A stretch of 9,708 bases of DNA from DASXIW01 sp036497785 (GCA_036497785.1 DASXIW010000126.1:1-9708), one strand, 5' to 3'; positions 1 to 6,834 are shown, counted from the stretch's first letter. Notes: a model not told the origin generated them from the letters alone. Translations and numbers: made by a program.

Positions 1-669
1 CCCTGGTGGTATTTCCACGGCCATGGCGGCGCGCTGGACGGACAGGCGTGGCCGAAGCTCGATCCCGGCAATGCCCTGCGCGAGGCGGTTGGCATGGGAC
101 GGGTGATCGGCGGTGTGGTGCATTCGGCCTGCATGGTTCTCGAACCCGGCGTTATAGAGGTGAGCGGGACCCGCAACCGGCTGGTGCTGGGCGAGCCCGA
201 CGGGACGGTATCCTCGCGGGTGGAAGCGCTTGCCGCGCCGTTGCGGGCCGCCGGTATGGAGGCCGAGGTGACCCCGCGCATCCGCGACGCCATCTGGTCC
301 AAGCTGGCGCTGAACCTGGCAAGCGGTCCGATCGCGGTGCTGACGCAATCGACGCCCTTACGCAGCTTGCCGGAGCCGGCCTGCGAGTCGGCGGTGCGGC
401 GCATCTATGCCGAGGCCGAGGCGGTGGCGGCGGCTCTGGGCTGCAAGGCGACCATCGATGCGGACTGGCAGATCGCGCGTTCGCGCGGCAGCTTGCACAA
501 GGCCAGCATCCTGCAGGATCTGGAACTTGGCCGCCCGATGGAGATCGACGGCATCTACGAATCGCCGCTGGAACTGGCGCGGCGCGCGGGGGTGGAGACG
601 CCGACGCTCGATCTGCTGGTGGCGCTGGTGAAGGTGCGGGCGCGGGTGGCGGGGCTGTACGCCGGCTGA
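1..669 (+). CDS. Ketopantoate reductase family protein (2-dehydropantoate 2-reductase-like), 5' truncated
   Basis: The frame is open from the first base, so the gene begins outside the window. The N-terminal Rossmann domain with its NADP-binding glycine motif is missing. The visible 222 residues start at PWWYFHG, which in this family follows the conserved Asn-Gly of the active-site loop, and then cover the ApbA_C helical domain. Seen: KLALN with Lys101 and Asn105, and HKASILQDLELGRP (166-179) followed by Glu181. These match E. coli PanE Lys176, Asn180, Ser244 (here Ser169) and Glu256. The position of PanE Asn184 is Gly109 here. Family members reduce ketopantoate to pantoate with NADPH in the cytoplasm for pantothenate and CoA synthesis. 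Many paralogues act on other 2-oxo acids, so the substrate is open. It converges on the SDR gene with only 14 bp between them. Confidence 0.88.
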   Translation, partial: PWWYFHGHGGALDGQAWPKLDPGNALREAVGMGRVIGGVVHSACMVLEPGVIEVSGTRNRLVLGEPDGTVSSRVEALAAPLRAAGMEAEVTPRIRDAIWSKLALNLASGPIAVLTQSTPLRSLPEPACESAVRRIYAEAEAVAAALGCKATIDADWQIARSRGSLHKASILQDLELGRPMEIDGIYESPLELARRAGVETPTLDLLVALVKVRARVAGLYAG

Positions 670-683
670 ATGGGGCGTGGCGG

Positions 684-1466
684 TTAAGGCATTAGCAGGC
701 CGCCATTCACCTCGATCACCTGGCCGGTCACATAGCCGCTGAGACTGTCTGAACATAGCCACAGGAAGGTGCCGACGCATTCCTCGGCGGCGCCGATCCG
801 GCGCAGCGGGATCTGCTGGCGGATCGCCTCCAGCATGTCCGGCGGCGTGGTGCGGTCCTGCATCGGCGTGGCCAGGACGCCAGGGGAGACGCAATTCACC
901 CGGATATGGTCGCCGGCGACCTCCTTGGCCAGGGCGCGCGAGAAGGTGGCGACGAAGGCCTTGCTGCCGGCGTAGAGCGATGAGCCGCCGCCGCCGCCGG
1001 TGCGGGCCGCGATGGAGCTGAGATTGATGATCGCCCCGCCGCCGCCCTGGGCGCGGAGCTGGCGCACGGCGGCGCGGCAGGCGGCGAAGACCGGGCGGAT
1101 GTTCAGCGCGACGTGCCGCTCGAACAATTCGTCCGAGGTGTCCGAGACCGGGTTGCGCTCGATCAGGTCGGCGGCGTTGTTGATGAGCACGTCGAGCCGG
1201 CCGAACGCGGTGACGGTCTGGCCGATCAGCGCCTCGACCAGCCCGGGTTCGGCGATGTCGCCTTGCAGCAGCACCGCTTCACCGCCGGCGGCGACGATGT
1301 CGGCCTTCACCTGCTCGGCTTCGTCCTTGCCGCTGCGGTAATGCACCGCGATGCGCATACAAGCGGCACCGAGGCCGCGCGCGACGGCCGCGCCGATGCC
1401 CCGGCTGGAGCCGGTGATCAGGCACACCTTGCCGCGCAGGTCGCTGCCGGGAATGGATTGAGTCAT
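684..1466 (-). CDS. SDR family oxidoreductase (classical short-chain dehydrogenase)
   Basis: A 260-residue protein, typical for the classical SDR family, which uses NAD(P)H to interconvert ketones and alcohols in the cytoplasm. Seen in order: cofactor motif TGSSRGIG (18-25), NNAAD (96-100) in place of NNAG, Ser150/Ser151 of the catalytic strand, YAGSK with Tyr165 and Lys169, the NCVSPG stretch (191-196), and a C-terminal GQVIEVNGG typical of FabG-like members. A glycine-rich insertion (157-161) lies just before the active-site tyrosine. The start chosen is the ATG whose product begins MTQSIPGSDLRGKVCLITG. An in-frame ATG 22 codons upstream would add an untypical Pro-rich leader. The Shine-Dalgarno sequence is weak. 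It is the last gene of the - strand block, 72 bp after the glutathione peroxidase gene. The substrate cannot be deduced; it may be an oxoacyl or a sugar/polyol type. Confidence 0.9.
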   Translation of the reverse strand: MTQSIPGSDLRGKVCLITGSSRGIGAAVARGLGAACMRIAVHYRSGKDEAEQVKADIVAAGGEAVLLQGDIAEPGLVEALIGQTVTAFGRLDVLINNAADLIERNPVSDTSDELFERHVALNIRPVFAACRAAVRQLRAQGGGGAIINLSSIAARTGGGGGSSLYAGSKAFVATFSRALAKEVAGDHIRVNCVSPGVLATPMQDRTTPPDMLEAIRQQIPLRRIGAAEECVGTFLWLCSDSLSGYVTGQVIEVNGGLLMP

Positions 1467-1538
1467 GGGCGTGATTGTTCCGTTTGGTATGCGTGGCCAG
1501 GCGGGCAGGGGGGCGAGTTGTTCAATCACCATGCCGCT

Positions 1539-2018
1539 TCAGCGCGCGAGTTCCGTGGCGATTTGTGGCGCCAGCTTTTCCGGCGTGGTGGTTGGGGGGA
1601 AGCGCCCCATGACATTGCCTTCGCGGGCCACCAGGAATTTCGTGAAGTTCCACTTGATGCCGTTGCCCAGCAGCCCGCCTTTCTCTCGTTTGAGAAAGAC
1701 ATAGAGCGGGTGGGCGTTGGCGCCGTTCACCTCGATCTTCGAGAAAATCGGGAAGCTGACGCCGTAATTCGCACTGCAGAAGGTCACGATCTCCGTATCG
1801 CTGCCCGGTTCCTGGTGGCCGAACTGGTCGCAGGGAAACCCGAGCACGGTCAGTCCGTGGTCGTGATAGCGGGCATGGAGCGCCTGCAACCCCGTGTATT
1901 GCGGGGTGAATCCGCAGCGCGAGGCAACGTTGACGATGAGCAGAACCTGCCCGCGAAACGCTCCCATTGGCTGCATCTCGCCTGACGCCAGGCGCGCCTC
2001 ATAGTCGTATATGCTCAT
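1539..2018 (-). CDS. Glutathione peroxidase family protein (probably thioredoxin-dependent)
   Basis: A 159-residue single-domain protein, the usual length for bacterial GPx. It reduces hydrogen peroxide or lipid hydroperoxides in the cytoplasm. Seen: peroxidatic Cys35 in NVASRCGFTPQY, Gln69 in FPCDQFGHQEPG (the usual Asn of CNQFG is Asp64), and Trp123-Asn124 in KWNFTKFLV, which completes the Cys/Gln/Trp/Asn tetrad. Cys81 in FCSANYGVSFPI sits where yeast Gpx3 has its resolving Cys82. From established knowledge this points to thioredoxin, not glutathione, as the reductant. There is no signal peptide. An AGGGAG ribosome-binding site lies 8 bp before the ATG. It follows the di-heme peroxidase gene after 49 bp, so two peroxide-removing enzymes for different compartments are neighbours. 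Confidence 0.95.
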   Translation of the reverse strand: MSIYDYEARLASGEMQPMGAFRGQVLLIVNVASRCGFTPQYTGLQALHARYHDHGLTVLGFPCDQFGHQEPGSDTEIVTFCSANYGVSFPIFSKIEVNGANAHPLYVFLKREKGGLLGNGIKWNFTKFLVAREGNVMGRFPPTTTPEKLAPQIATELAR

Positions 2019-2067
2019 GCGGGTTGCTCCCTGCGTGGCGCGTTCCGCCGGCAGAATAAGCGGATTG

Positions 2068-3441
2068 CTACTGCCGGGCCACAGGTCGAGCGGAATAGCC
2101 GTCGGTGAGCGTGCCGAGGAACGCGATGATGTCCTGTTCCTCCTGCGGCGTCATCGCCGGCTGATCGCCGAGTACGCGGTCGAACGGCGCATCGGCCACG
2201 TCGATATTGCCGCGGTCGGCGGCAGGCGTGTCGTTGTATTTCGCCACCGTCCCGTCCGGGTTCCGGGGATAGACCTTCTCGGGTGCCACGTCGCGGAACG
2301 CATAGAAATCCATTACCTGCTGCAGCGTGTGGAATAGCCCGTTATGGAAGAACACCTGCCGGGTGGCGGCGTTGCGCAGCGTGGGGGTCAGGAACATGCC
2401 GCAATACTGTTTCTGCGCGGCCATATCGGTGCGATCGGGGCCGCATATGCCGCGATCGAAATAGGCCGGGTCGTGATTTGCCGCCAATTCCATGTTGCGG
2501 GGCGCGCCCAGCGCCTCGAACTGATGGTCGGTGAACAATGGGGGCGTGCCATCAGCGGCAGGCTGGTCCAGGTGGCAGCCGGCGCAATTGGCCTTCGCGG
2601 GGTCGTTGAACAGGCGGAAGCCGCGCGTTTCCGCGGGACTTAACCGCGCCTTTCCTTCCAGCCAGAAATCGTACTTGCTGGTGTAAGGGTGAAAATCCGG
2701 CGCCTCGATCTGGTAGCGAGCCACGGCGAAGAGGGCTTCGGAGACGAGCAGGCCTGGACTGTCCAGGATCGAGGGGCCGAACAACTGGACCAGCACGGGC
2801 GCATAGGCTGCCCGCCGCAGCTTGGCGGCCAGCACCACCACGCTGCCGCCATCCATTTCCAGCGGATTGAGCAGCGGCACCAGAGCCTGGTCCTGCAGGC
2901 TGTCGACCCGGCCATCCCAGAAAAGCCCGCCCTGGGGCACCAGCGCGGCGGCGCTCTGCGCGGCGTCGCCTGCGATTTTTTGCGGCCGCGCGGCGGTGCT
3001 GGCTTGCGCGACCACCTGCGCGAGGATGGGGTCCTCGTTCTCTTCGTCATCCGGGCCGACGGCGAAGGCCGGCTGCCGCTCGAGATACATCAGCGACGGC
3101 ACTGCGCGGACGCCCTGGCGCTGCATATTCTTGCCGCCCATCACGGCCGGGGCCGCGCCGGGCGGGCCGTAAGCCCGCGTCGGGATGTGACAGGAGGAGC
3201 AGGAAAGCTTGCCGGAGCTGGAGAGGGAGGTGTCGAAGAATATCTTCTGGCCGACCAGCGCCATCGCGGAGAGCGGAGCGGATGGCGGACGGTGGAGGTT
3301 GACCGGATAGGGGTTCTTCCCCTCCGCAAGCAAAGCTTGCGCGGCCTGCGCGTCGGGCTGGGATGGCCCCGATGCGGCGGCCAGCCCAGCCGGAGTCGCC
3401 GCGACAATGACCAGCAATGCCGCGGCAAGCCGGAGGCGCAT
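2068..3441 (-). CDS. Di-heme cytochrome c peroxidase / MauG family protein, secreted
   Basis: A 457-residue exported protein. Residues 1-23 form a Sec signal peptide (MRLRL, a hydrophobic run, then AAA-S). Two c-type heme sites are visible: CSSCH (81-85) and CAGCH (286-290). Between them lies GGLFWDGR (171-178), diagnostic of the CCP/MauG fold, followed by NPLEM. GMFLTPTLRN (348-357) is the conserved segment after the second heme, and Met349 or a neighbour could serve as a distal ligand. Family members reduce hydrogen peroxide in the periplasm with electrons from small cytochromes, or oxidise special partners as MauG does. Oddities: an extended segment (about 125-170) with an acidic run DDEENED, and two extra cysteines, Cys333 and Cys347, that could form a disulfide. 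It starts 7 bp after the phosphoesterase stop with an AGG ribosome-binding site, so the pair is co-transcribed. Peroxidase versus MauG-like function cannot be decided. Confidence 0.93.
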   Translation of the reverse strand: MRLRLAAALLVIVAATPAGLAAASGPSQPDAQAAQALLAEGKNPYPVNLHRPPSAPLSAMALVGQKIFFDTSLSSSGKLSCSSCHIPTRAYGPPGAAPAVMGGKNMQRQGVRAVPSLMYLERQPAFAVGPDDEENEDPILAQVVAQASTAARPQKIAGDAAQSAAALVPQGGLFWDGRVDSLQDQALVPLLNPLEMDGGSVVVLAAKLRRAAYAPVLVQLFGPSILDSPGLLVSEALFAVARYQIEAPDFHPYTSKYDFWLEGKARLSPAETRGFRLFNDPAKANCAGCHLDQPAADGTPPLFTDHQFEALGAPRNMELAANHDPAYFDRGICGPDRTDMAAQKQYCGMFLTPTLRNAATRQVFFHNGLFHTLQQVMDFYAFRDVAPEKVYPRNPDGTVAKYNDTPAADRGNIDVADAPFDRVLGDQPAMTPQEEQDIIAFLGTLTDGYSARPVARQ

Positions 3442-3448
3442 TACGGGC

Positions 3449-5176
3449 CTAGTTTACCTTGGCGACCGGTGCGGCCTTCTCCACCGCGCCGCTTTGCGGG
3501 TCGAGATAGAGCGCCGCGTTCGGTTGCCGGCGGGTGAAGTCGAACAGCCCGGCCAGCGATCCCGCCGTGGCGTCGAACGAGCCGCCGCCGATGCGCGCGC
3601 CGTGCAGCCAGTTATCCTCGATGAAGCGCACCACGGATGCCTGGCTGATCTGCCGGTGATCGACATGGTTTGCCGCCGTCCAGGGTGAGATCACCAGGAA
3701 GGGAATACGCGTGCCTGGACCGCAGCGCCCGTTGACCGGCTTGCCGCCGATCCCCTCCATCGGCTTGCCGGTGCCGCACTTGCCGGCCCCGTCCAACTGA
3801 TCGGCCCGGGCATCGAACGAGGTATGGGTGGGCTTGGCGAAGGCGTGGTCGTACCAGCCATCTGAATCGTCCCAGGTGATGACGATCGCGGTCGATTTCC
3901 AATCCGGCTGCTGTTCGAGGAAATTGACCAGCGCCACCGTGCCGGCCTGCTCGTCCAGCGGGTCGGAATAGCCGGCATGGCCGTCCTGATAGGCCGGAAG
4001 CTTGACGAAGGACACCGCCGGGTAATTGCCCGCCTTCACGGCAGCATAGAAATCCTGCAGCCCATATTGGTGGTTCGCGGGGTCCGGGGTCTTGCCGTCA
4101 GCCTGCATGCTGTAGCCGATGGCCGATATGGCGCTGGGGCGCGCATGTGTGTGGTTGGCGGTGGAAGCGTAGTACTGGAACCAGTTATGATGCGCGATGT
4201 AGTCGACGACGGTGGCGCCGACCACGGCGGACTGGGTGCTGCGCTTGCAGCCCGTGGTGCCGTTGGCATTGGTGGTCTGCAGATTGAAGCCGCCCATGAA
4301 CCCGCCCCAGGTGATGCCGGACGCATTCAGCAGGTCGCCGATATTCTTGCCCTGCATCATCGCCTGGTCACCCGGCACGGAACAGGCGTCGTAGCCGGGA
4401 TCGACGTCGTTGATCATCGACACACCGCCCTGGCCGTCCGCGATGTAAAAGGAGACGGCGTCGAGGGTGGATGGCTTCTTGGTGGTGGCGACGATCCGCA
4501 TGCCGTTGGTCTGGCCGGCCACGACTTCCAGAGCGCCCGGCGTCGAGGGGCCGTACGTGTCGGTATAGGCATTGTCGCTCATGGCGAAATGCTGGGCGTA
4601 TTGCCACATCGCCGTAACGGTGTTGCCGTCGAAATACCCCATGACCTGGCCCTTGGTGCCGAATGCGCCGGCCCCCCCGGCTGAACCCTTGCCGCTATAT
4701 TTGGGAAACAGGTCGGCCTTGCCGCCGTTATAGGCCTGTTGCTCGGCGGTGTAGGCGTGGTTCTGATCCGCTGTGTTGGCCTGCGAGCGATCCAGCCGAA
4801 AGGGCGCGGCGGCATCGCTGCCATTGGCCGGCGAATTGTTCGGGTTTTGGCGCAGCAGGTTCGCCCTTGCCAGATTATTGACCTCCGGCGTTCCGGCGGC
4901 AGGCGCGAAGCTTGGTTCGCCCGGCGGGTTCGCGGCGGCGGGGTAGGTGGCGAAATAATGGTCGAACGACACATTCTCGTTGAACAGAACCAGGAGGTGC
5001 TTGATCGGCGTGGCGGTCTTGGTTGCGTCCTGCGCGCTGAGGGCCGGAGCCGCAGCAGGGTTGGCGCCCTGGGCCGGCGCCACTGAAGGGCTGGCGATGG
5101 CGGAAGCCACGACTGTTAGGCCGACAGCGCAAGCACCGGAAAGGGAAGTAAATACGCGCAGGTATCGCTTCATCAT
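3449..5176 (-). CDS. PF04185 phosphoesterase (phospholipase C / AcpA-type acid phosphatase), secreted
   Basis: A 575-residue exported enzyme that cleaves phosphomonoesters or phospholipid head groups. Residues 1 to about 29 are a signal peptide of Sec type without a twin-arginine motif, followed by an Ala/Pro-rich linker. The catalytic set known from Francisella AcpA (Glu43, Asn44, Ser175, Asp386, Asp387) can be placed on Glu67-Asn68 in NENVSFDHYF, Ser211 in YGPSTPG, and Asp436-Asp437 in ITWDDSDGWYDH. Likely pocket histidines are His140, His329-His330 and His400 in DGHAGYSDP. IPFLVISPW (491-499) and QASVVRFIEDNW (512-523) are the usual C-terminal motifs. Either of two adjacent ATGs may be used; GGGAG lies 6 bp before the first. 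It heads an operon with the di-heme peroxidase. Acid phosphatase activity seems as likely as phospholipase C: the C-terminal lipid-binding domains of PlcH are absent. Confidence 0.92.
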   Translation of the reverse strand: MMKRYLRVFTSLSGACAVGLTVVASAIASPSVAPAQGANPAAAPALSAQDATKTATPIKHLLVLFNENVSFDHYFATYPAAANPPGEPSFAPAAGTPEVNNLARANLLRQNPNNSPANGSDAAAPFRLDRSQANTADQNHAYTAEQQAYNGGKADLFPKYSGKGSAGGAGAFGTKGQVMGYFDGNTVTAMWQYAQHFAMSDNAYTDTYGPSTPGALEVVAGQTNGMRIVATTKKPSTLDAVSFYIADGQGGVSMINDVDPGYDACSVPGDQAMMQGKNIGDLLNASGITWGGFMGGFNLQTTNANGTTGCKRSTQSAVVGATVVDYIAHHNWFQYYASTANHTHARPSAISAIGYSMQADGKTPDPANHQYGLQDFYAAVKAGNYPAVSFVKLPAYQDGHAGYSDPLDEQAGTVALVNFLEQQPDWKSTAIVITWDDSDGWYDHAFAKPTHTSFDARADQLDGAGKCGTGKPMEGIGGKPVNGRCGPGTRIPFLVISPWTAANHVDHRQISQASVVRFIEDNWLHGARIGGGSFDATAGSLAGLFDFTRRQPNAALYLDPQSGAVEKAAPVAKVN

Positions 5177-5258
5177 TATTGTCTCCCAACCCTCCGAATG
5201 ATGCCTGATAATCGGAAAGACATATGGCGGCGCGTTAAAAAATTATGACGGTGCCGTC
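5177..5258 (-). promoter_or_regulatory. Leader and putative control region of the phosphoesterase operon
   Basis: This AT-richer stretch precedes the phosphoesterase start. On the - strand it contains CCGTCATAATTTTTTAACG (5233-5251), whose first half resembles half of a Pho box (CTGTCAT) but whose second half does not. It also has an interrupted palindrome GACGG-TG-CCGTC at 5247-5258. TTAACG followed 19 bp later by GATTAT is a poor sigma-70 match. Phosphate control would make sense for a phosphatase, but the sequence alone does not establish it. Confidence 0.25.
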
Positions 5259-5339
5259 TCGAAATTGGCGCCGGTCAGCGATGTCATCGCGGCGTCGCGT
5301 CGGCGTCTCCGCCCCATTATGGGCCAGATAGGGTGGCCG

Positions 5340-5631
5340 CAAAACCCGCAAGCAACGATGAGCGAGCTGGTCATGGGGCGTGGCGCCAATGTGTTCGCCG
5401 TGAGGCATGGCACCGAACGGGCGGGCCTCGAGATCGCCAATTAGTGCGGGATCGGGCAGGTGGCGCAGACCTCGCTGCGGGAAAAGATCGGCGCTACCGG
5501 ACTCTCCGGCCTGTTGTCCGAGCGCAGGAAGGCAGATGAATTGCTACGCGCGGAGATTGGCGCGAAGACGGGGTGTCATTTCCGTGGCGATCCGTGACGT
5601 GGCGATTCCGCCACCGGCGATGGATCGCAAC
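5340..5631 (+). pseudogene. Decayed slipin (SPFH/stomatin-family) gene fragment
   Basis: Read in frame from about 5409, the translation gives GTERAGLEIAN, then an in-frame TAG (5442-5444), then IGQVAQTSLREKIGATGLSG and LLSERRKADELLRAEIGAKT up to 5570. After a shift of +1 it continues as GVISVAIRDVAIPPPAMD (5572-5625). Joined, this matches the central SPFH core of bacterial slipins as I know it: an ERAVLEIANYQQAIGQVAQTSLRE-like helix, LLSER, a KT.WGV turn, then SVEIRDVAIP. The expected Trp-Gly codons are missing at the shift, so a small deletion is likely. The N-terminal membrane hairpin and the C-terminal coiled coil cannot be recognised. Residues from 5340 to 5408 (MSELVMGRGANVFAVR) align only loosely. 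Slipins are membrane scaffold proteins, usually beside nfeD, which is not present here. The fragment stops where the low-GC segment begins. Confidence 0.72.
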
Positions 5632-5838
5632 GCGATCCTTCCGGGCAGCGTTGCTTTTCCGATCCGGTCCCGCTGGGGAACGGTCGTGGCAGTCTTGCAC
5701 GCCAATTATGCATATTCGTCAACCCAAATCAGTTGGTACTCTCCATGCGACGGCATGCTCATCCACCCCAGGCCATGCCGAGGGACGATGCAAAAAACAA
5801 GCAATGCTGACGACCAGAAAGGGAAGGGGAATAAACCA
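5632..5838. other. Intergenic stretch without recognisable gene
   Basis: Between the slipin remnant and the small secreted gene no frame shows a convincing product. The last part is AT-richer than the rest of the window and should contain the promoter of the gene at 5839, but no well-spaced -35/-10 pair was found. TTGCAC at 5695-5700 lacks a partner. A purine-rich AAGGGGAATAAACC just before 5839 serves as the ribosome-binding site. Confidence 0.5.
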
Positions 5839-6228
5839 ATGCTGAGGTATGTGAGTCGTGCCGCAATCATGGTCGGGATGCTGGGTGTCGCGTCCGCTCA
5901 ACCGATGGGAGGGGGCTCATTTGTCGGCACCACGTCGGAGACACCAAGCTGCCCTGCTGTCACGCTTCACGTTCTTCGAAGCGGCTCAACCCTCATTGGG
6001 ACCGCGTTTTTTGTTAACGGAAGTGGGACGAGTTCGATCCACGGGCAAACAGACGGTGAGACACTTAGCTGGACGATGGCGTCGGTCGAAGGAAAGGGAC
6101 CAGTCGGTGAGGTGACGGGGACGATTTCGCCGAATGGGCGTTTGCAAATTAAAAAGGTTGGCTCGTCCTGTACTTTTGAAACTTTTCTTCCGATGCTTAA
6201 CGAGACTGGGGGGAGGGGACAGGGATAG
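5839..6228 (+). CDS. Small secreted protein of unknown function
   Basis: A 129-residue product. Its first 20 residues (MLRYVSRAAIMVGMLGVASA) form a clear signal peptide with an ASA-Q cleavage site, giving a mature protein of about 109 residues. The mature part alternates short polar and hydrophobic stretches rich in Thr, Ser and Gly, suggesting an all-beta fold. Cys residues in SCPAVT and SSCTFE near the two ends could pair in a disulfide. The reading frame is open far upstream, but this ATG has a signal peptide and a GGGG ribosome-binding site, so it is preferred over earlier starts. The base composition, about 55% GC by rough hand count, and codons such as TTT, AAT, AAA and TTA differ from the neighbours, which suggests acquisition or relaxed selection. 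I do not recognise the family. No terminator follows before the tRNA gene on the other strand. Confidence 0.7.
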   Translation: MLRYVSRAAIMVGMLGVASAQPMGGGSFVGTTSETPSCPAVTLHVLRSGSTLIGTAFFVNGSGTSSIHGQTDGETLSWTMASVEGKGPVGEVTGTISPNGRLQIKKVGSSCTFETFLPMLNETGGRGQG

Positions 6229-6274
6229 AAAAGGCCATCCACGGACTCGGTTTGACCAAAATCCAAGTCGAGAC

Positions 6275-6317
6275 GGAATTGGACTGAAATTCCACCCAAG
6301 TCATTGAAAATACTTGG
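6275..6317 (-). other. Two small hairpins at the 3' side of tRNA-Arg
   Basis: Perfect 6-bp inverted repeats: CCAAGT/ACTTGG (6296-6301 with 6312-6317) overlaps the encoded CCA end of tRNA-Arg, and GGAATT/AATTCC (6275-6280 with 6288-6293, 7-nt loop) follows. On the - strand they lie directly downstream of the tRNA and could form the 3' trailer or a weak terminator. The T-rich run after them is short and interrupted, so termination is uncertain. Confidence 0.3.
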
Positions 6318-6391
6318 CGCGCCCTCCTGGACTCGAACCAGGGACCCACAGCTTAGAAGGCTGTTGCTCTATCCACCTGAGCTAAGGGCGC
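6315..6391 (-). tRNA. tRNA-Arg (anticodon UCU), CCA encoded
   Basis: A 77-nt cloverleaf on the - strand. The acceptor GCGCCCT pairs with AGGGCGC. The D arm is GCTC...GAGC. The anticodon stem ACAGC/GCTGT holds loop CTTCTAA with anticodon TCT at 6355-6357. The T arm CCTGG/CCAGG has the loop TTCGAGT. The discriminator is G and CCA is encoded at 6315-6317. It decodes AGA/AGG, rare codons in a GC-rich genome. It starts 19 bp after the stop codon of the NDUFS4-like gene, too close for a promoter of its own. Confidence 0.97.
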
Positions 6392-6410
6392 GCGGCGAGC
6401 CGGTGCGCGG

Positions 6411-6722
6411 TCAATGCGTCCAATTCTCGCGCCGGCCGAACTTGAAGTTATCGGCGTAGGCTTTCGGCTTGGTGTGGCGGATGCGTGGCAATTCCACCTC
6501 GAAGGTCAGGCCGGCCTTCTCGGCATACGCGACGGCTTCCTCGCGTGTGTCGAAGCGCAGGCGCACCTGCGTTTGTGTGTCCGCGCTGCCTATCCAGCCC
6601 ATCAGCGGATCGGCGCGGCGTGCGTCGGCCGGCTCGAAATCCAGGAGCCATTCATGGGTGCCCGCCTTGCCGGACTGCATCGCCGTCTTCGGCTGTTGAT
6701 AGATCATGGCCCTTGGCGCCAT
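6411..6722 (-). CDS. NADH dehydrogenase (complex I) accessory subunit, NDUFS4-like (ETC complex I subunit, PF04800)
   Basis: A 103-residue protein covering the whole ETC complex I subunit domain. Seen: AMIYQQPKTAMQSGKAGTHE near the N-terminus, DPLMGWIGSADTQTQVRLRF (38-57), FDTREEAVAYAEKAGL, and the invariant end KPKAYADNFKFGRRENWTH, as in mitochondrial NDUFS4 and its alphaproteobacterial homologues. It is a peripheral subunit on the matrix/cytoplasmic arm of complex I that stabilises the NADH-binding module. The start is decided by GGGAG with 6-bp spacing; the later Met6 has no such site. The gene sits alone, away from nuo genes, between two tRNA genes on the same strand, with 18 bp before and 19 bp after. 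It therefore probably depends on the tRNA-Pro promoter and on tRNA processing. Confidence 0.95.
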   Translation of the reverse strand: MAPRAMIYQQPKTAMQSGKAGTHEWLLDFEPADARRADPLMGWIGSADTQTQVRLRFDTREEAVAYAEKAGLTFEVELPRIRHTKPKAYADNFKFGRRENWTH

Positions 6723-6740
6723 CTCGCACTCCCGTTCCGA

Positions 6741-6817
6741 TGGTCGGGGCGGCCGGACTCGAACCGGCGGCCTCGTGTACCCAAAACACGCGCGCTACCA
6801 GGCTGCGCCACGCCCCG
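6741..6817 (-). tRNA. tRNA-Pro (anticodon UGG), CCA encoded
   Basis: A 77-nt cloverleaf on the - strand. The acceptor CGGGGCG pairs with CGCCCCG. The D arm is GCGC...GCGC. The anticodon stem CGTGT/ACACG holds loop TTTGGGT with anticodon TGG at 6781-6783. The T arm GCCGG/CCGGC has the loop TTCGAGT. The discriminator is A and CCA is encoded at 6741-6743. The UGG isoacceptor can read all four Pro codons when modified. It is the first unit of the tRNA-mRNA-tRNA cluster. Confidence 0.97.
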
Positions 6818-6834
6818 ACTTTGCATGCGCGCCC

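Noticed and set aside
2689..3537. Long + strand open frame opposite the di-heme peroxidase gene
   Set aside because: It is antisense to a gene with clear heme and FWDGR motifs. Its product has no recognisable domain, as expected for shadows in GC-rich DNA. The same holds for frames at 1113-1985, 3977-4684 and 6706-7734.
5090..5176. Tat signal peptide on the phosphoesterase
   Set aside because: Related phospholipases are often Tat-exported, but the N-terminus MMKRYLRVFT has no twin arginine, so Sec export is more likely.
5407..5838. Long N-terminal extension of the small secreted protein
   Set aside because: The frame is open by chance. Part of it is the slipin remnant, and the signal peptide and ribosome-binding site place the true start at 5839.
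5200..6391. Integrated element using tRNA-Arg as attachment site
   Set aside because: No integrase gene and no second copy of the tRNA 3' end were found in the window. Only composition hints at insertion.
6399..6416. TTGACC at the end of the NDUFS4-like gene as a promoter of tRNA-Arg
   Set aside because: Its -10 element would have to lie inside the tRNA, so it cannot produce the full tRNA.
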